A stretch of DNA of 18,374 bases from NCBI GenBank assembly GCA_036655715.1, contig JAVVPO010000052.1, forward strand, positions 1 through 18,374. Direction: 5' to 3'. Each line of letters starts with the position of its first letter. Position 1 is the stretch's first letter. The stretch comes from JAVVPO01 sp036655715. GTDB taxonomy: Bacteria; Bacillota; Clostridia; Lachnospirales; Cellulosilyticaceae. Below the pieces are notes generated by a model that made no database searches, was not told the DNA's origin, and was given only the letters and a program-made list of their open reading frames with translations. The position numbers were made by a program, and so were the translations under genes. Below, one piece after another: positions 7,052 through 16,022 of this stretch.

Positions 7052-8602
7052 ATGGAACTAAAACAAATACTTTTAGATGAAATTCCTTCTTTTAAAGCAT
7101 CAGGTGAGCAGTTTCTAGAAGGTACGATGAGTAAGATGGATTTTAAGAAAATATCAGGTGGGTTTGGCGTTTATGCCCACAGAGATGGCAAAAGCTTTAT
7201 GATTAGATTACGTATCCTTTCGGGAGTGCTTTCAAAAAATCAACTAAAAGTTGTTCATGAGATAGCAACCAAATATCAAGTAGAACTGATTCACTTAACA
7301 ACAAGACAGGCTATCCAATTTCATGGACTTTCATTAGATGACATATGCGAGGTTATGGAAGAGGGATTATCACATAATATTTATACAAGAGGTGCAGGGG
7401 GAAGCTATCCGAGAAACGTAGCCATGTCCCCTCTTTCTGGCGTAGACCCAGAAGAAGTTTTTGATGTAGTACCCTATGCTATGGCGGTTAATGCTTACTT
7501 CTTAAAACACATTATAACCTATCATTTACCAAGAAAGTTAAAAGTATCTTTTTCAAGTAGCACAAAAGATGCATCCCATGCAACGGTACAAGATTTAGGG
7601 TTTGTAGCAGTAAAACAGGATGGAAAAGAATATTTCAAGGTTTATGCAGGTGGCGGACTTGGAAGGAACCCTAGAAAGGGAATAGTTTGTCAAGAATTAG
7701 TAGAGCCCAAAGATGTTCTTTTTGTAGTGGAAGCACTCACGAAGCTTTATATCGATGAAGGGGATTATGAAAATCATGGTAAAGCCCGTGTAAGACATAT
7801 TGTAGAGCATATGGGCGAAGAAGCTTTTATTACATTATATAAAAAGTATTTAGATGAAGCCTATGCAGTAGAGGGACTTGAACTAAATATAGCAAAGAGT
7901 AAAACAAGTAAAATTGGTGAGAGCCAAGCTACCAATCATCCAGCTATAATACCTCAAAAGCAAGAAGGACTCTACACTTATTATCTCCATCCGATAGGAG
8001 GAGGACTAAGCAATGAGATATTAGGGAAAATAATAGAAGTAATAGAGCCTATGGAAGATATACAGGCAAGACTTTCTATGTCAGAAGGTATGTATCTCTT
8101 GAACCTTACAGGTAAGGAAACCCAAATAGTAGCTGATGAGCTAGACGTATCTAATAGTTTTACTCATTTAGAAAGAAGTAGATCCTGCATAGGGGTACCA
8201 ATCTGTCAGATGGGAATCCTAAATAGTCAAAAGACGCTAAAGGCTATCATAGAGCGTTTTAGAGAAAAAGAGGATGTAAAGGATATATTGCCATCTATCT
8301 ATATCTCGGGATGTCCTAATTCTTGCGGGGTGCATCAAATCGGCAGAATAGGACTAGTGGGAAAAAAGAAAAAACTACATGATGCTATAACTGAGATGTT
8401 TGATGTTTATATAGATGGAAATTGTGAAGAGGGTTATACACAACTTGGAGAAAATTATGGGGATATCCCAGCTGAGGATGTACCTGAATGTTTATATCAA
8501 TTAGCACAGTTAGTCAAAGACAGTGAAATAGATTTTACAAGCTATATAAGAAAAGAAAAAGAGAAAGTTAAAACGCTTATTGCAAGCTATAGTGAGGCAT
8601 AA
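7052..8602 (+). CDS. Siroheme nitrite/sulfite reductase (ferredoxin type)
   Basis: 516 residues from ATG 7052. Two ferredoxin-like half-domains surround the siroheme site. The [4Fe-4S]-siroheme ligands are C379 and C385 (SCIGVPICQ, CX5C) and C421 and C425 (GCPNSCGVHQ, CX3C). The family reduces nitrite to ammonia or sulfite to sulfide by six electrons, usually from ferredoxin; sequence alone does not decide between the two. The frame is open back to GTG 6947, but the extra 35 residues look non-conserved. AAAGGAG (7034-7040) is 11 nt before 7052 and too close (2 nt) to the alternative ATG 7043. No siroheme-synthesis or NADPH-flavoprotein gene is adjacent. A role in assimilatory sulfur supply for cysteine is an inference. 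Confidence 0.88.
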   Translation: MELKQILLDEIPSFKASGEQFLEGTMSKMDFKKISGGFGVYAHRDGKSFMIRLRILSGVLSKNQLKVVHEIATKYQVELIHLTTRQAIQFHGLSLDDICEVMEEGLSHNIYTRGAGGSYPRNVAMSPLSGVDPEEVFDVVPYAMAVNAYFLKHIITYHLPRKLKVSFSSSTKDASHATVQDLGFVAVKQDGKEYFKVYAGGGLGRNPRKGIVCQELVEPKDVLFVVEALTKLYIDEGDYENHGKARVRHIVEHMGEEAFITLYKKYLDEAYAVEGLELNIAKSKTSKIGESQATNHPAIIPQKQEGLYTYYLHPIGGGLSNEILGKIIEVIEPMEDIQARLSMSEGMYLLNLTGKETQIVADELDVSNSFTHLERSRSCIGVPICQMGILNSQKTLKAIIERFREKEDVKDILPSIYISGCPNSCGVHQIGRIGLVGKKKKLHDAITEMFDVYIDGNCEEGYTQLGENYGDIPAEDVPECLYQLAQLVKDSEIDFTSYIRKEKEKVKTLIASYSEA

Positions 8603-8783
8603 ATAGGCGAATAGAAACTTATTAACTATATAACTTCTAAAAGAAAAGGTAAGGTCTACATTATAGATTGAGTAGAAGTAGGATAAATAGATGAAGACAT
8701 TTCATGAAAAATTTTAAATTGACAAAAAAGTTAGAATATATTAGCCTGTTATAAATAGAGAAGATAGAATAACAGGAGGAATT
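8603..8783 (+). promoter_or_regulatory. Intergenic region with possible AraC-gene promoter
   Basis: No gene is visible. A consensus TTGACA lies at 8719-8724, but 17 nt downstream the sequence is TAGCCT, a poor -10, so the promoter is tentative. AGGAGGA (8774-8780) precedes the regulator start by only 3 nt. I see no good terminator for the reductase gene. Confidence 0.3.
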
Positions 8784-9800
8784 ATGGATAAAATGAAAAA
8801 TTATGTTTTTTTTATTGATTTACCATTAATGGAAGATAAATTCTATTTTTATGCAGAAGAAGCTATTATGAAAAAGCCACTTATAGCTTATCAAGAAATT
8901 GATGAAGATAAAGTTCTTCATGTGACTAAGAAGCAACAAGATGTATTAATTAAAAATTATAATAAACATTCTGCACAGTTTATATTAAATGATTTAAAAA
9001 GATATGAGAATTATGAGGCATATGAAGGTAAGGAAGATAGGTTGTTCTATCACTATCATAATTTGTTTGAAGTATCCATTGTAACATCGGGGAAAGGCTA
9101 TTACTTTGTAGAAGGCAAAGCTATAAAGGTATCAAAGGGGTCTATTGTTGCATTTAATGGGTTAGTTCCTCATGCCTGGATTGCAGATGAAGATAATCCC
9201 GCGCACCAAATGACTTTTAACTTTTATCCCACTCTATTGTTAGGTGAAGAACTTGAAAAAGAGGAAAATAGCTATATCAAAGAGTATTTGAGTCGTAGTA
9301 ATTATATTCATTTACATGGAGAAGAAGCAAAGAGGAGCTTTGAAATATTTGAAAATATTTATGAGGAGTATAATAATAAAGAGCAGAATTATCAATCAAT
9401 GATTAAACAACTTATTTTAATGTTTTTTATATATAATATGAGAAAAGAAAAATCAACTTATGAAAAATCTAAAAAAAGAACATCTAACTTAGAGATAGAA
9501 ATAGCTATAAAGTATATGAAAAATAATTTTCATCTCAACATTACATTGGAAGAAGTGGCGAGACATGTTTATATGCATCCTAATTATTTTTCTGCCCTAT
9601 TTAAAAAAAAGAGTGGAATTAGTTTTGTGGATTATATTAATATATTAAAAATAGCTATGTCTACAGAATTGATGCAAAGTACGGATTTGACTATCCAAGA
9701 AATAGCTTATCAATGTGGATTTACATCGCTTTCTAATTTTTATAGGGTATTTAAAGCTATACATAATATAAGTCCTGCTAAATATATCAAACAAATTTAA
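8784..9800 (+). CDS. AraC-family transcriptional regulator with cupin sensor domain
   Basis: 338 residues. The N-terminal AraC-binding cupin (about 85-150) has HYHNLFEVSIVTSGKGYYFV and GSIVAFNGLVPHAW. The C-terminal double helix-turn-helix (about 240-338) has ITLEEVARHVYMHPNYFSALFK and then IQEIAYQCGFTSLSNFYRVFK, ending ISPAKYIKQI as usual in the family. It probably binds a sugar from the locus it precedes and controls the downstream transporter and hydrolase genes. It has its own terminator, so it is not in their transcript. AGGAGGA is only 3 nt from ATG 8784; an in-frame ATG at 8793 is the alternative start. Confidence 0.92.
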   Translation: MDKMKNYVFFIDLPLMEDKFYFYAEEAIMKKPLIAYQEIDEDKVLHVTKKQQDVLIKNYNKHSAQFILNDLKRYENYEAYEGKEDRLFYHYHNLFEVSIVTSGKGYYFVEGKAIKVSKGSIVAFNGLVPHAWIADEDNPAHQMTFNFYPTLLLGEELEKEENSYIKEYLSRSNYIHLHGEEAKRSFEIFENIYEEYNNKEQNYQSMIKQLILMFFIYNMRKEKSTYEKSKKRTSNLEIEIAIKYMKNNFHLNITLEEVARHVYMHPNYFSALFKKKSGISFVDYINILKIAMSTELMQSTDLTIQEIAYQCGFTSLSNFYRVFKAIHNISPAKYIKQI

Positions 9801-9803
9801 TCA

Positions 9804-9840
9804 AAAGAGTTATTCTATTAACAAGAATAGCTCTTTTTTA
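9804..9840 (+). terminator. Intrinsic terminator after the AraC gene
   Basis: AAAAGAGTTATTCT (9804-9817) pairs with AGAATAGCTCTTTT (9825-9838), with one G-U pair and a 7-nt loop, and runs into six T residues. It starts 4 nt after the regulator stop codon and separates it from the transporter operon. Confidence 0.9.
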
Positions 9841-9893
9841 TATAATAATTCTAATAATTTAAGAATGCATTCCAATATTATAAAAATACTACA

Positions 9894-9915
9894 TAAAAAT
9901 ATTTAAATATTTTTA
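9894..9915. promoter_or_regulatory. 22-bp perfect palindrome upstream of the transporter operon
   Basis: The core AAAAATATTTAAATATTTTT (9895-9914) is a perfect two-fold palindrome with one more matched pair outside. It lies about 135-160 nt upstream of the first permease start, in a 211-nt intergenic region that has no gene and no convincing -35/-10 pair. It could be an operator for a dimeric regulator; A/T-only composition raises the chance of coincidence. Confidence 0.35.
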
Positions 9916-10051
9916 ATAACATGGTATATTAAGACAATAAAGAAAAAGTTTGATATTCATATTTAGGCTAAAATGTATTTTAAAACAAAGTTAAGCTTAA
10001 AAAAATAATAAAACTAGTTGAAAACTATAAGGAGTCAAGGAGGAATGAAAT

Positions 10052-11017
10052 GTGACAAAAGCAAATTTACAAACAGGAAAGTCAGTGGAGATTGGGAATA
10101 AAAAGTCTGTATGGAAAAAATTGTTAGCAAGTTGGCAATTATACGTATTTTTACTACCTGCAATACTATACTTTGTTATTTTCAAGTATATTCCAATGGC
10201 AGGGGTGCAAATAGCTTTTAAGGAATATGTTGCACCGCTTGGAATATGGGGGAGTCCTTGGGTGGGGGTTGAACATTTTCAAAGATTCTTTAGTACAACA
10301 GATTTTTGGATGATACTCAAAAACACGATTGTACTTAATGTCTATAATCTGATAGTAGGATTTCCAATTCCAATTATCTTAGCACTTATGCTTAACCAGA
10401 CAAGAAATTTGAAATTTAAAAAAGTAGTGCAGACGACTATCTATGCACCACACTTTATCTCGGTTGTAGTTATAGCGGGTATGATTAAGATTTTCTTATC
10501 ACCTTCAACAGGAATTATCAATATGTTCATCCAAGCTATAGGGATGGACCCAGTATTCTTTATGGCTCAGCCTGAATACTTTAAGACAATTTATGTTATA
10601 TCGGATGTGTGGCAAAACGCAGGATATAGTACCATTGTCTATATGGCAGCATTAGCAGCGGTAGGACCAGAACTTCACGAGTCAGCATTAGTAGATGGTG
10701 CTACAACATTCCAAAGAATTAGATACATAGATTTTCCAAGTATTTTACCAACAGCCATTACATTGTTGATACTTAATGCAGGAAGAATGCTGACTATAGG
10801 ATTTGAAAAAATCTACTTATTACAGAATGAACTAAATAGAAGTTCTTCAGAAGTTATTTCTACCTATGTTTACAAGGTTGGTTTTGGGGCTGTAACAGGG
10901 CTGCCGGATTTTAGCTATGCGGCAGCGGTAGGATTATTTGAATCGGTAGTCAGTTTGATTATTCTACTTATAGTTAATAAATTAGCAGCTAAATACTCAG
11001 AGACATCTGTACTATAA
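10052..11017 (+). CDS. Oligosaccharide ABC transporter permease (LplB-type)
   Basis: 321 residues, about six membrane helices starting near residue 30. The inner-membrane EAA loop is present near residue 210 as ESALVDGATTFQRIRYIDFPSILP, the site that contacts the ATPase. The family partner is the LplC-type permease immediately downstream (13 nt gap). The start is GTG 10052, with AAGGAGG (10037-10043) 8 nt upstream; an ATG at 10045 is out of frame. Carbohydrate importers of this LplB/YtcP/YteP kind carry oligosaccharides from plant or host glycans. No ATPase gene is in the window, so a shared MsmK-like ATPase elsewhere is expected. Confidence 0.93.
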   Translation: MTKANLQTGKSVEIGNKKSVWKKLLASWQLYVFLLPAILYFVIFKYIPMAGVQIAFKEYVAPLGIWGSPWVGVEHFQRFFSTTDFWMILKNTIVLNVYNLIVGFPIPIILALMLNQTRNLKFKKVVQTTIYAPHFISVVVIAGMIKIFLSPSTGIINMFIQAIGMDPVFFMAQPEYFKTIYVISDVWQNAGYSTIVYMAALAAVGPELHESALVDGATTFQRIRYIDFPSILPTAITLLILNAGRMLTIGFEKIYLLQNELNRSSSEVISTYVYKVGFGAVTGLPDFSYAAAVGLFESVVSLIILLIVNKLAAKYSETSVL

Positions 11018-11030
11018 GGGGGGGAGAAAA

Positions 11031-11945
11031 ATGAAGAAAAAATTAGATGATACACAAACTAAGATACAAAGATCAAGAGGCGATATTATCTTTGATATTT
11101 GTAATTACATAATACTTGGGCTTACATTTGTATTAGTATTTTATCCGCTTTACTTTGTCTTTATCGCATCTATCTCAAACCCTGCTCTTGCAAACTCAGG
11201 GCAAGTATGGTTGTATCCAAAAGATATTACTTGGAGTGGTTATGAAGGGATTTTTCAAGATAAACAGATTATTAGTGGTTATATCAATTCAATAATTTAT
11301 ACTGTGGTAGGAGTAGGTGTTAACTTACTCTGTACAATACCTGCGGCATATGCACTTTCTAGAAAAAATTTAAGCGGTAGAAAGTTCTTTATGTATATGA
11401 TTATCTTTACTATGTTCTTTAGTGGAGGTATGATACCAAGTTATTTACTTATCAATAAACTTAACCTTTACAACACTATGTGGGCACTTGTATTACCAGG
11501 GGCGATTGTTCCTTTCAACTTAATTATTGCTAGAACATTCTTTGAATCAACAATACCTGGGGAGCTTATAGAAGCAGCCAAGATTGATGGATGTGATGAA
11601 TTTAGAACATTCTTCAAGGTGGTATTACCACTATCAGGAGCGCTTATCGCTATTATGGTATTATTCTACGGTGTAGGCCACTGGAATACTTATTTCAATG
11701 CGATGATTTACTTCAGAGATAAATCTAAATTCCCATTACAACTTGTACTGCGTAATATACTGATACTGAACCAAGTTTCACCAGATATGCTAGGAGATGT
11801 AGTCCAAGCAGCGAAAAAACAAGAGGCAGCGGCACTTATTCAGTATGGAGCAATTATTATATCTTCTTTACCATTACTTATTTTATATCCGTTTGTACAA
11901 AAGTACTTTGTTAAGGGTGCGATGATAGGGGCAGTAAAAGGCTAA
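11031..11945 (+). CDS. Oligosaccharide ABC transporter permease (LplC/YtcP-type)
   Basis: 304 residues, the second permease of the heterodimer. Six hydrophobic segments begin near residue 25. The EAA loop reads EAAKIDGCDEFRTFFKVVLP near residue 180, and the protein ends with the family-typical hydrophobic stretch and KYFVKGAMIGAVKG. An AGGGGGGGAG ribosome binding site lies just upstream of the ATG. It sits 13 nt after the first permease and 48 nt before the substrate-binding lipoprotein, so the three form one operon. Confidence 0.93.
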   Translation: MKKKLDDTQTKIQRSRGDIIFDICNYIILGLTFVLVFYPLYFVFIASISNPALANSGQVWLYPKDITWSGYEGIFQDKQIISGYINSIIYTVVGVGVNLLCTIPAAYALSRKNLSGRKFFMYMIIFTMFFSGGMIPSYLLINKLNLYNTMWALVLPGAIVPFNLIIARTFFESTIPGELIEAAKIDGCDEFRTFFKVVLPLSGALIAIMVLFYGVGHWNTYFNAMIYFRDKSKFPLQLVLRNILILNQVSPDMLGDVVQAAKKQEAAALIQYGAIIISSLPLLILYPFVQKYFVKGAMIGAVKG

Positions 11946-11993
11946 ACTTTTGAAAATAAAAATAATAAGATAAATAATAAGGAGGAATTTTAT

Positions 11994-13678
11994 ATGAAAT
12001 CTAAAAAGTTAATGAGTGTATTAATCGCAATGACAGTAACAAGTTCTATGTTTGTAGGGTGTTCACCGAGCAAACAAGCAGAAACTACTACACCAGCTCC
12101 AGAAAAAACAGAGGTATCAGCTACAGAGGCGCCAAAAGAAGAAACTAAAGAAGGAGACTCAAAATTCCCTATAGTAGATAAACCAGTTACCTACCGCATC
12201 GTAGCGACAACACAACCAGGGCAAGCAGATTTTGGGGATATGGAGTTCTTTAAAAAATTAGAAGAAAAAACAAATGTTAAGATTGAGTGGGAGTGTTATG
12301 AAGCAGTAACTTACGGAGATCAGAAAAACCTCATGTTAGCTGCTAACCAACTTCCAGATGCTTTCCTTGGCTATGGTTCATTTACAATGGATGATGTTAA
12401 CAAATATGGTCCTTTAGGAACCGTTATTCCTTTAGATGATCTAATGGCAGAGAATGCACCAAATTACATGGCTAAACTTGAAGAGAATGACTTATTAAAT
12501 GGTATGTCAAAAGCCCATGATGGCAATAGATATTCCTTTGGAACAGTTATTGAGCAAGAAGTAAGAAACTACCCAGATAACTTACATATTAATAAGACAT
12601 GGTTAGATAAACTAGGACTTGAAGTGCCGACAACACTTGATGAGTACTATGAAGTGCTTAAAGCTTTCAAAGAAGGTGACCCGAATGGAAATGGTCTAGC
12701 AGATGAGATTCCATATACATTTACAAAGTATAATCATATCACAGGTTATGGTTCATTCTTTGGAGCATTTGGTATGGTCGATGTACATAATGGTTCAGGT
12801 GTAACACCTCTTGACCACTTCATTATTGATGAGAATGAAAAAGTTATATTCACAGCTAATAAACCAGAATACAAAGAAGCTATTATGTATTTAAGTAAAT
12901 TCTTCCAAGATGGCTTATTTGATAAAGAAGGATTTGTACAAGAACAATCTCAGTTTAATGCGAAGATGAAAGATCCAGTAGGAGTAGTTGGTTCATTCTA
13001 TGGTTGGGCAAACAGTGCAGTAGCAGTAGAAACAATGGATCAATATATACCTATCAAACCTCTTATAGGTCCAAGTGGAGAAGAGCCACATGTAAAACGT
13101 AGACAAAACCATATTAATGTAATGGGAACAGGGTTCTCTATTACAAGTAATGCTAAAGATCCAGAAATTTTAGTGAAATGGATAGATACTTTCTATGAAG
13201 AATTACAAACTCTTGAGTCAAATTATGGTAATGTAGGTACGGGTCTTATAGATTTAGGAAATGGCAAATATGATTACAACAAAGAATTAGGCAAAGATAA
13301 AGGTGTGAATTATTTAGATATGTGGAAAGAAATCACACCTGGAGATGGAGCGCCTAAATATCTTACATGGGCGATGCAAGGAGATATTATTCCATACAAT
13401 GATGGAGATTTAGCTAAGATTAATGCAATTAATGAGTTCTATATTGAACTTCCACAAGATAGAACTTTACCAAATATCAACTTTACAACAGATGAGATTA
13501 AGCTTAATACTTCTATAGGTATGGATGTAAGTAACTATGTAAAAGAAAATCAGTCAAGATGGTTAATTGGTGAAGGTAATATAGAAGCTGATTGGGATGC
13601 ATATGTAGCGCAGTTAGAAAAATTAGGACTTTCACAGTACGAAGAGCAAATGCAAAAAGCTTACAATAGAACAATGGG
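11994..13678 (+). CDS. Extracellular solute-binding lipoprotein, 3' end lost in gap
   Basis: 562 codons are visible before the gap. A lipoprotein signal ends in the lipobox MFVGC with the lipidated C23, followed by a Thr/Glu/Pro/Lys-rich linker to about residue 60. The mature part is a large type of carbohydrate-binding protein (LplA/YtcQ-like, about 540-570 residues), with the NPDNLHINKTWLDKLG-type region near 195 (here YPDNLHINKTWLDKLGLE) and a DPNGNGLADEIP calcium-site-like loop near 228. The last visible residues, AYNRTMG, resemble the family's normal C-terminus, so only a few codons are probably missing. AAGGAGG lies 8 nt before the ATG. It captures the oligosaccharide outside the cell and delivers it to the two permeases. 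It is not fused to the hydrolase after the gap. Confidence 0.92.
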
Positions 13679-13778
13679 NNNNNNNNNNNNNNNNNNNNNN
13701 NNNNNNNNNNNNNNNNNNNNNNNNNNNNNNNNNNNNNNNNNNNNNNNNNNNNNNNNNNNNNNNNNNNNNNNNNNNNNN
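13679..13778. other. Assembly gap of 100 N, true length unknown
   Basis: Exactly 100 consecutive N, the conventional placeholder for a scaffold gap of unknown size. It must hide the last codons of the lipoprotein gene, an intergenic region and the 5' end of the GH2 gene. The GH2 family normally has roughly 80-110 residues before the first visible residue, so several hundred bases are probably missing. Confidence 0.97.
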
Positions 13779-15794
13779 TTAGTTTTTGATGGGGTAATGA
13801 CTGCATTTAAAATCTATGTCAATGAAAAGTTTGTAGGAGAATACAAGGGTGGATATATTGCTCACCCTGTAGAGATAACTGATTTTGTTACAAAAGGGCA
13901 AGTGAATAAGGTATGGGTGGAAGTTGATTCTACAGAAAGAGAAGATATCCCACCTTTTGGTTATGTGGTAGATTATCTAACCTTCGGAGGAATTTACAGA
14001 GATGTCTGGCAGTACAATGTAAGTCAAACTTTTATTAAAAACCTATTTTTCAAATACCAAATAATAGAGCATGATGGAACACTAGCGCAGGTGAACTGTA
14101 TGCCGAGTATTGAAATAGATAATAGAGATGTGACTAAAGAAGTGGTCATTACATTAACTATAGATGGTCATATAGAAAAATTAGCGTTAGAGATTAAGGC
14201 TGGAGTACATAGGTATAACTTAGAAACATTTGTATTGCAAGATATAAACCTATGGAATCTTGAAATGCCTAATCTATATGCGTGCCAAGTGGATATGAAT
14301 GGTGAAAAGTCAGAAGATAATGGGGAGATAAAAGTAGGTTTTAGAGAAGTTGTAATAGAAGCTGACAAGTTATCTTTAAATGGTAACAACATCACCTTAT
14401 TCGGTCTTAATAGACATCAAAGTTATCCTTATGTTGGCTATGCAATGCCAAAGCGTGCGCAGGAAAGTGATGTAATAATCTTGAAGAATGAATTAGGGCT
14501 CAATAGTGTAAGGACATCTCACTATCCACAATCAACTTACTTCTTAGATAAGTGTGATGAAATAGGGCTGCTGGTACTAGAAGAGATACCTGGATGGCAG
14601 TATGTAAGTCAAAGAGAAGAGTGGAGAAATCAAGTATTAAAAGATGTGAAAGGTATGATAGAAAGAGATTATAATCATCCATCGATTATTACTTGGGGTG
14701 TACGTATCAATGAGTCACAAGATGATCATGAGCTATATGCCATGACGAATAAGCTTGCAAGAGAATTAGATGATACAAGGCCAACATCAGGAGTAAGGTG
14801 TATTGAAAGAAGTGAGATGCTAGAAGACATTTATACAATGAATGATTTTGTGCATGATGGATCAGAGAATATCCTTAGAACGAGAGAGCGTTGCACAGGA
14901 CTTGAAAAGCCAGTACCTTATATGGTGACAGAGTTTTGTGGACATATTTATCCAACTAAGAAGTTTGATCAAGAAGAGAGAATAGTAGAACACGCATTAA
15001 GACATGGAAGAGTTCAAAGTATGGCAGCACAGAAAGAAGAAGTACTAGGAGCTATAGGGTGGTGTGCATTTGACTATAATACGCATTTTGATTTTGGAAG
15101 TGGAGATAGAATTTGTTACCATGGTGTAATGGATATGTTCCGTATACCTAAGTTCGCAGCAGCAACTTACAAGAGTCAAAGAAATCCGGAGTTAGGGTAT
15201 GTGATAGAACCACTTACTTATTGGACCCGTGGTGAGAAAAACAGAGGCATTGTATTCCCCATTCATGTCTTTACCAACTGCGATGTGATAGAAGTTAAAT
15301 TAGGTGGGATAAGTAAAGGAAAATTCTCAAGACAATTCCACAATACAGATCCAAAGATGCAGTATCTTAAATACCCACCATTTGTACTAAATATAAGCAA
15401 TGGGGAATGGGGAGCACACTGGACAGATGCAGAATTTATTGGCTATGCAAATGAGGAGCGAGTAATCAATAGAAAATTTGTAGCTAATCCAACCTATGCA
15501 GATATTGAAGTGATTATAGATGATGAAAGTATCTATGCGAATCAATTGGATGTAACAAGGATCGTGGTTAGGGCAGTTGATGAAATTGGTAATACGTTGC
15601 CTTATGTAAGTGATGGAATAGATATAAAAGTTACTGGAGATATAGAAGTCGTAGGACCTATGAGGGTAAGTCTTATTGGTGGAAGTATAGCATTCTGGGT
15701 AAGGACTAAGGTAGATGCTAAGGTAGGGGAATGTGAAGTTAAAGTAAGAGCGAATATAGGATACGAAAAAGTAGTTAAAATAATATTAAATTGA
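13779..15794 (+). CDS. GH2 beta-galactosidase-like glycoside hydrolase, N-terminus missing
   Basis: 671 residues are visible after the gap. They begin inside the N-terminal sugar-binding jelly-roll (VFDGVMTAFKIYVNEKFVGE), followed by an immunoglobulin-like domain and a TIM barrel from about residue 185 of the visible part. The catalytic acid/base is E312 in WGVRINES and the nucleophile is E385 in MVTEFCGH (numbered from 13779). WCAFDYNTHFDFGSGDR is also typical. A C-terminal Ig-like domain follows, ending VGECEVKVRANIG. The sequence type is closest to beta-galactosidases, but GH2 also includes beta-glucuronidases and mannosidases. Because the N-terminus is lost, export cannot be judged. It is probably co-expressed with the transporter genes. 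Confidence 0.88.
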   Translation, partial: LVFDGVMTAFKIYVNEKFVGEYKGGYIAHPVEITDFVTKGQVNKVWVEVDSTEREDIPPFGYVVDYLTFGGIYRDVWQYNVSQTFIKNLFFKYQIIEHDGTLAQVNCMPSIEIDNRDVTKEVVITLTIDGHIEKLALEIKAGVHRYNLETFVLQDINLWNLEMPNLYACQVDMNGEKSEDNGEIKVGFREVVIEADKLSLNGNNITLFGLNRHQSYPYVGYAMPKRAQESDVIILKNELGLNSVRTSHYPQSTYFLDKCDEIGLLVLEEIPGWQYVSQREEWRNQVLKDVKGMIERDYNHPSIITWGVRINESQDDHELYAMTNKLARELDDTRPTSGVRCIERSEMLEDIYTMNDFVHDGSENILRTRERCTGLEKPVPYMVTEFCGHIYPTKKFDQEERIVEHALRHGRVQSMAAQKEEVLGAIGWCAFDYNTHFDFGSGDRICYHGVMDMFRIPKFAAATYKSQRNPELGYVIEPLTYWTRGEKNRGIVFPIHVFTNCDVIEVKLGGISKGKFSRQFHNTDPKMQYLKYPPFVLNISNGEWGAHWTDAEFIGYANEERVINRKFVANPTYADIEVIIDDESIYANQLDVTRIVVRAVDEIGNTLPYVSDGIDIKVTGDIEVVGPMRVSLIGGSIAFWVRTKVDAKVGECEVKVRANIGYEKVVKIILN

Positions 15795-16022
15795 AACAAA
15801 ACATATTAATTATGAAGCTATAGCAACTATTTTATTGAGGATGATTAGTAAGTGGAAAATATCAGAAGTAACAGAAAATATTGATAAGAGGAGATTGGTC
15901 TAAGAGGAAATCAAAGGTTGATTTCCTCTTGTTAATATAAGAAAATAAAATAGTATGATATGATAAGTTACAAAAAAAATGCTTAGGTAAAGAAAGTATT
16001 ATTCAATAGGGAGGATATATAA
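15795..16022 (+). other. Intergenic region between the two hydrolase genes
   Basis: 228 nt with no convincing gene. It holds a hairpin (15902-15930) and the ribosome binding site AGGGAGG (16008-16014), 8 nt before the GTG of the GH95 gene. A 20-codon frame (ATG 15841 to TAA 15903) lacks a ribosome binding site and is unlikely to be real. I see no clear promoter hexamers. Confidence 0.5.
15902..15930 (+). terminator. Hairpin terminator-like structure after the GH2 gene
   Basis: AAGAGGAAATCAA (15902-15914) and TTGATTTCCTCTT (15918-15930) form a perfect 13-bp stem with a 3-nt loop. GTTAATAT follows, a weak U-tract, so it may attenuate rather than fully stop transcription into the GH95 gene. Confidence 0.6.

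Noticed and set aside
8719..8747. TTGACA as a full sigma-A promoter for the AraC gene
   Set aside because: The -35 is perfect, but the position 17 nt downstream is TAGCCT and no better -10 lies at 16 or 18 nt, so I keep it only as tentative.
13513..13806. 97-codon minus-strand frame across the N gap
   Set aside because: It is open only because of the N run and is antisense to the lipoprotein and GH2 genes.
14168..14682. Two minus-strand frames inside the GH2 gene (14168-14395 and 14500-14682)
   Set aside because: Antisense shadows of conserved GH2 coding sequence, with no ribosome binding sites or recognisable motifs.
11994..15794. A single 1266-residue protein combining a sugar-binding lipoprotein and a GH2 hydrolase
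   Set aside because: The join is 100 N with no sequence support; each side matches a separate, well-known family at a point consistent with two genes.
15841..15903. 20-codon frame MISKWKISEVTENIDKRRLV
   Set aside because: No properly spaced ribosome binding site, very short, and it ends at the first base pairs of the hairpin; nothing shows it is translated.
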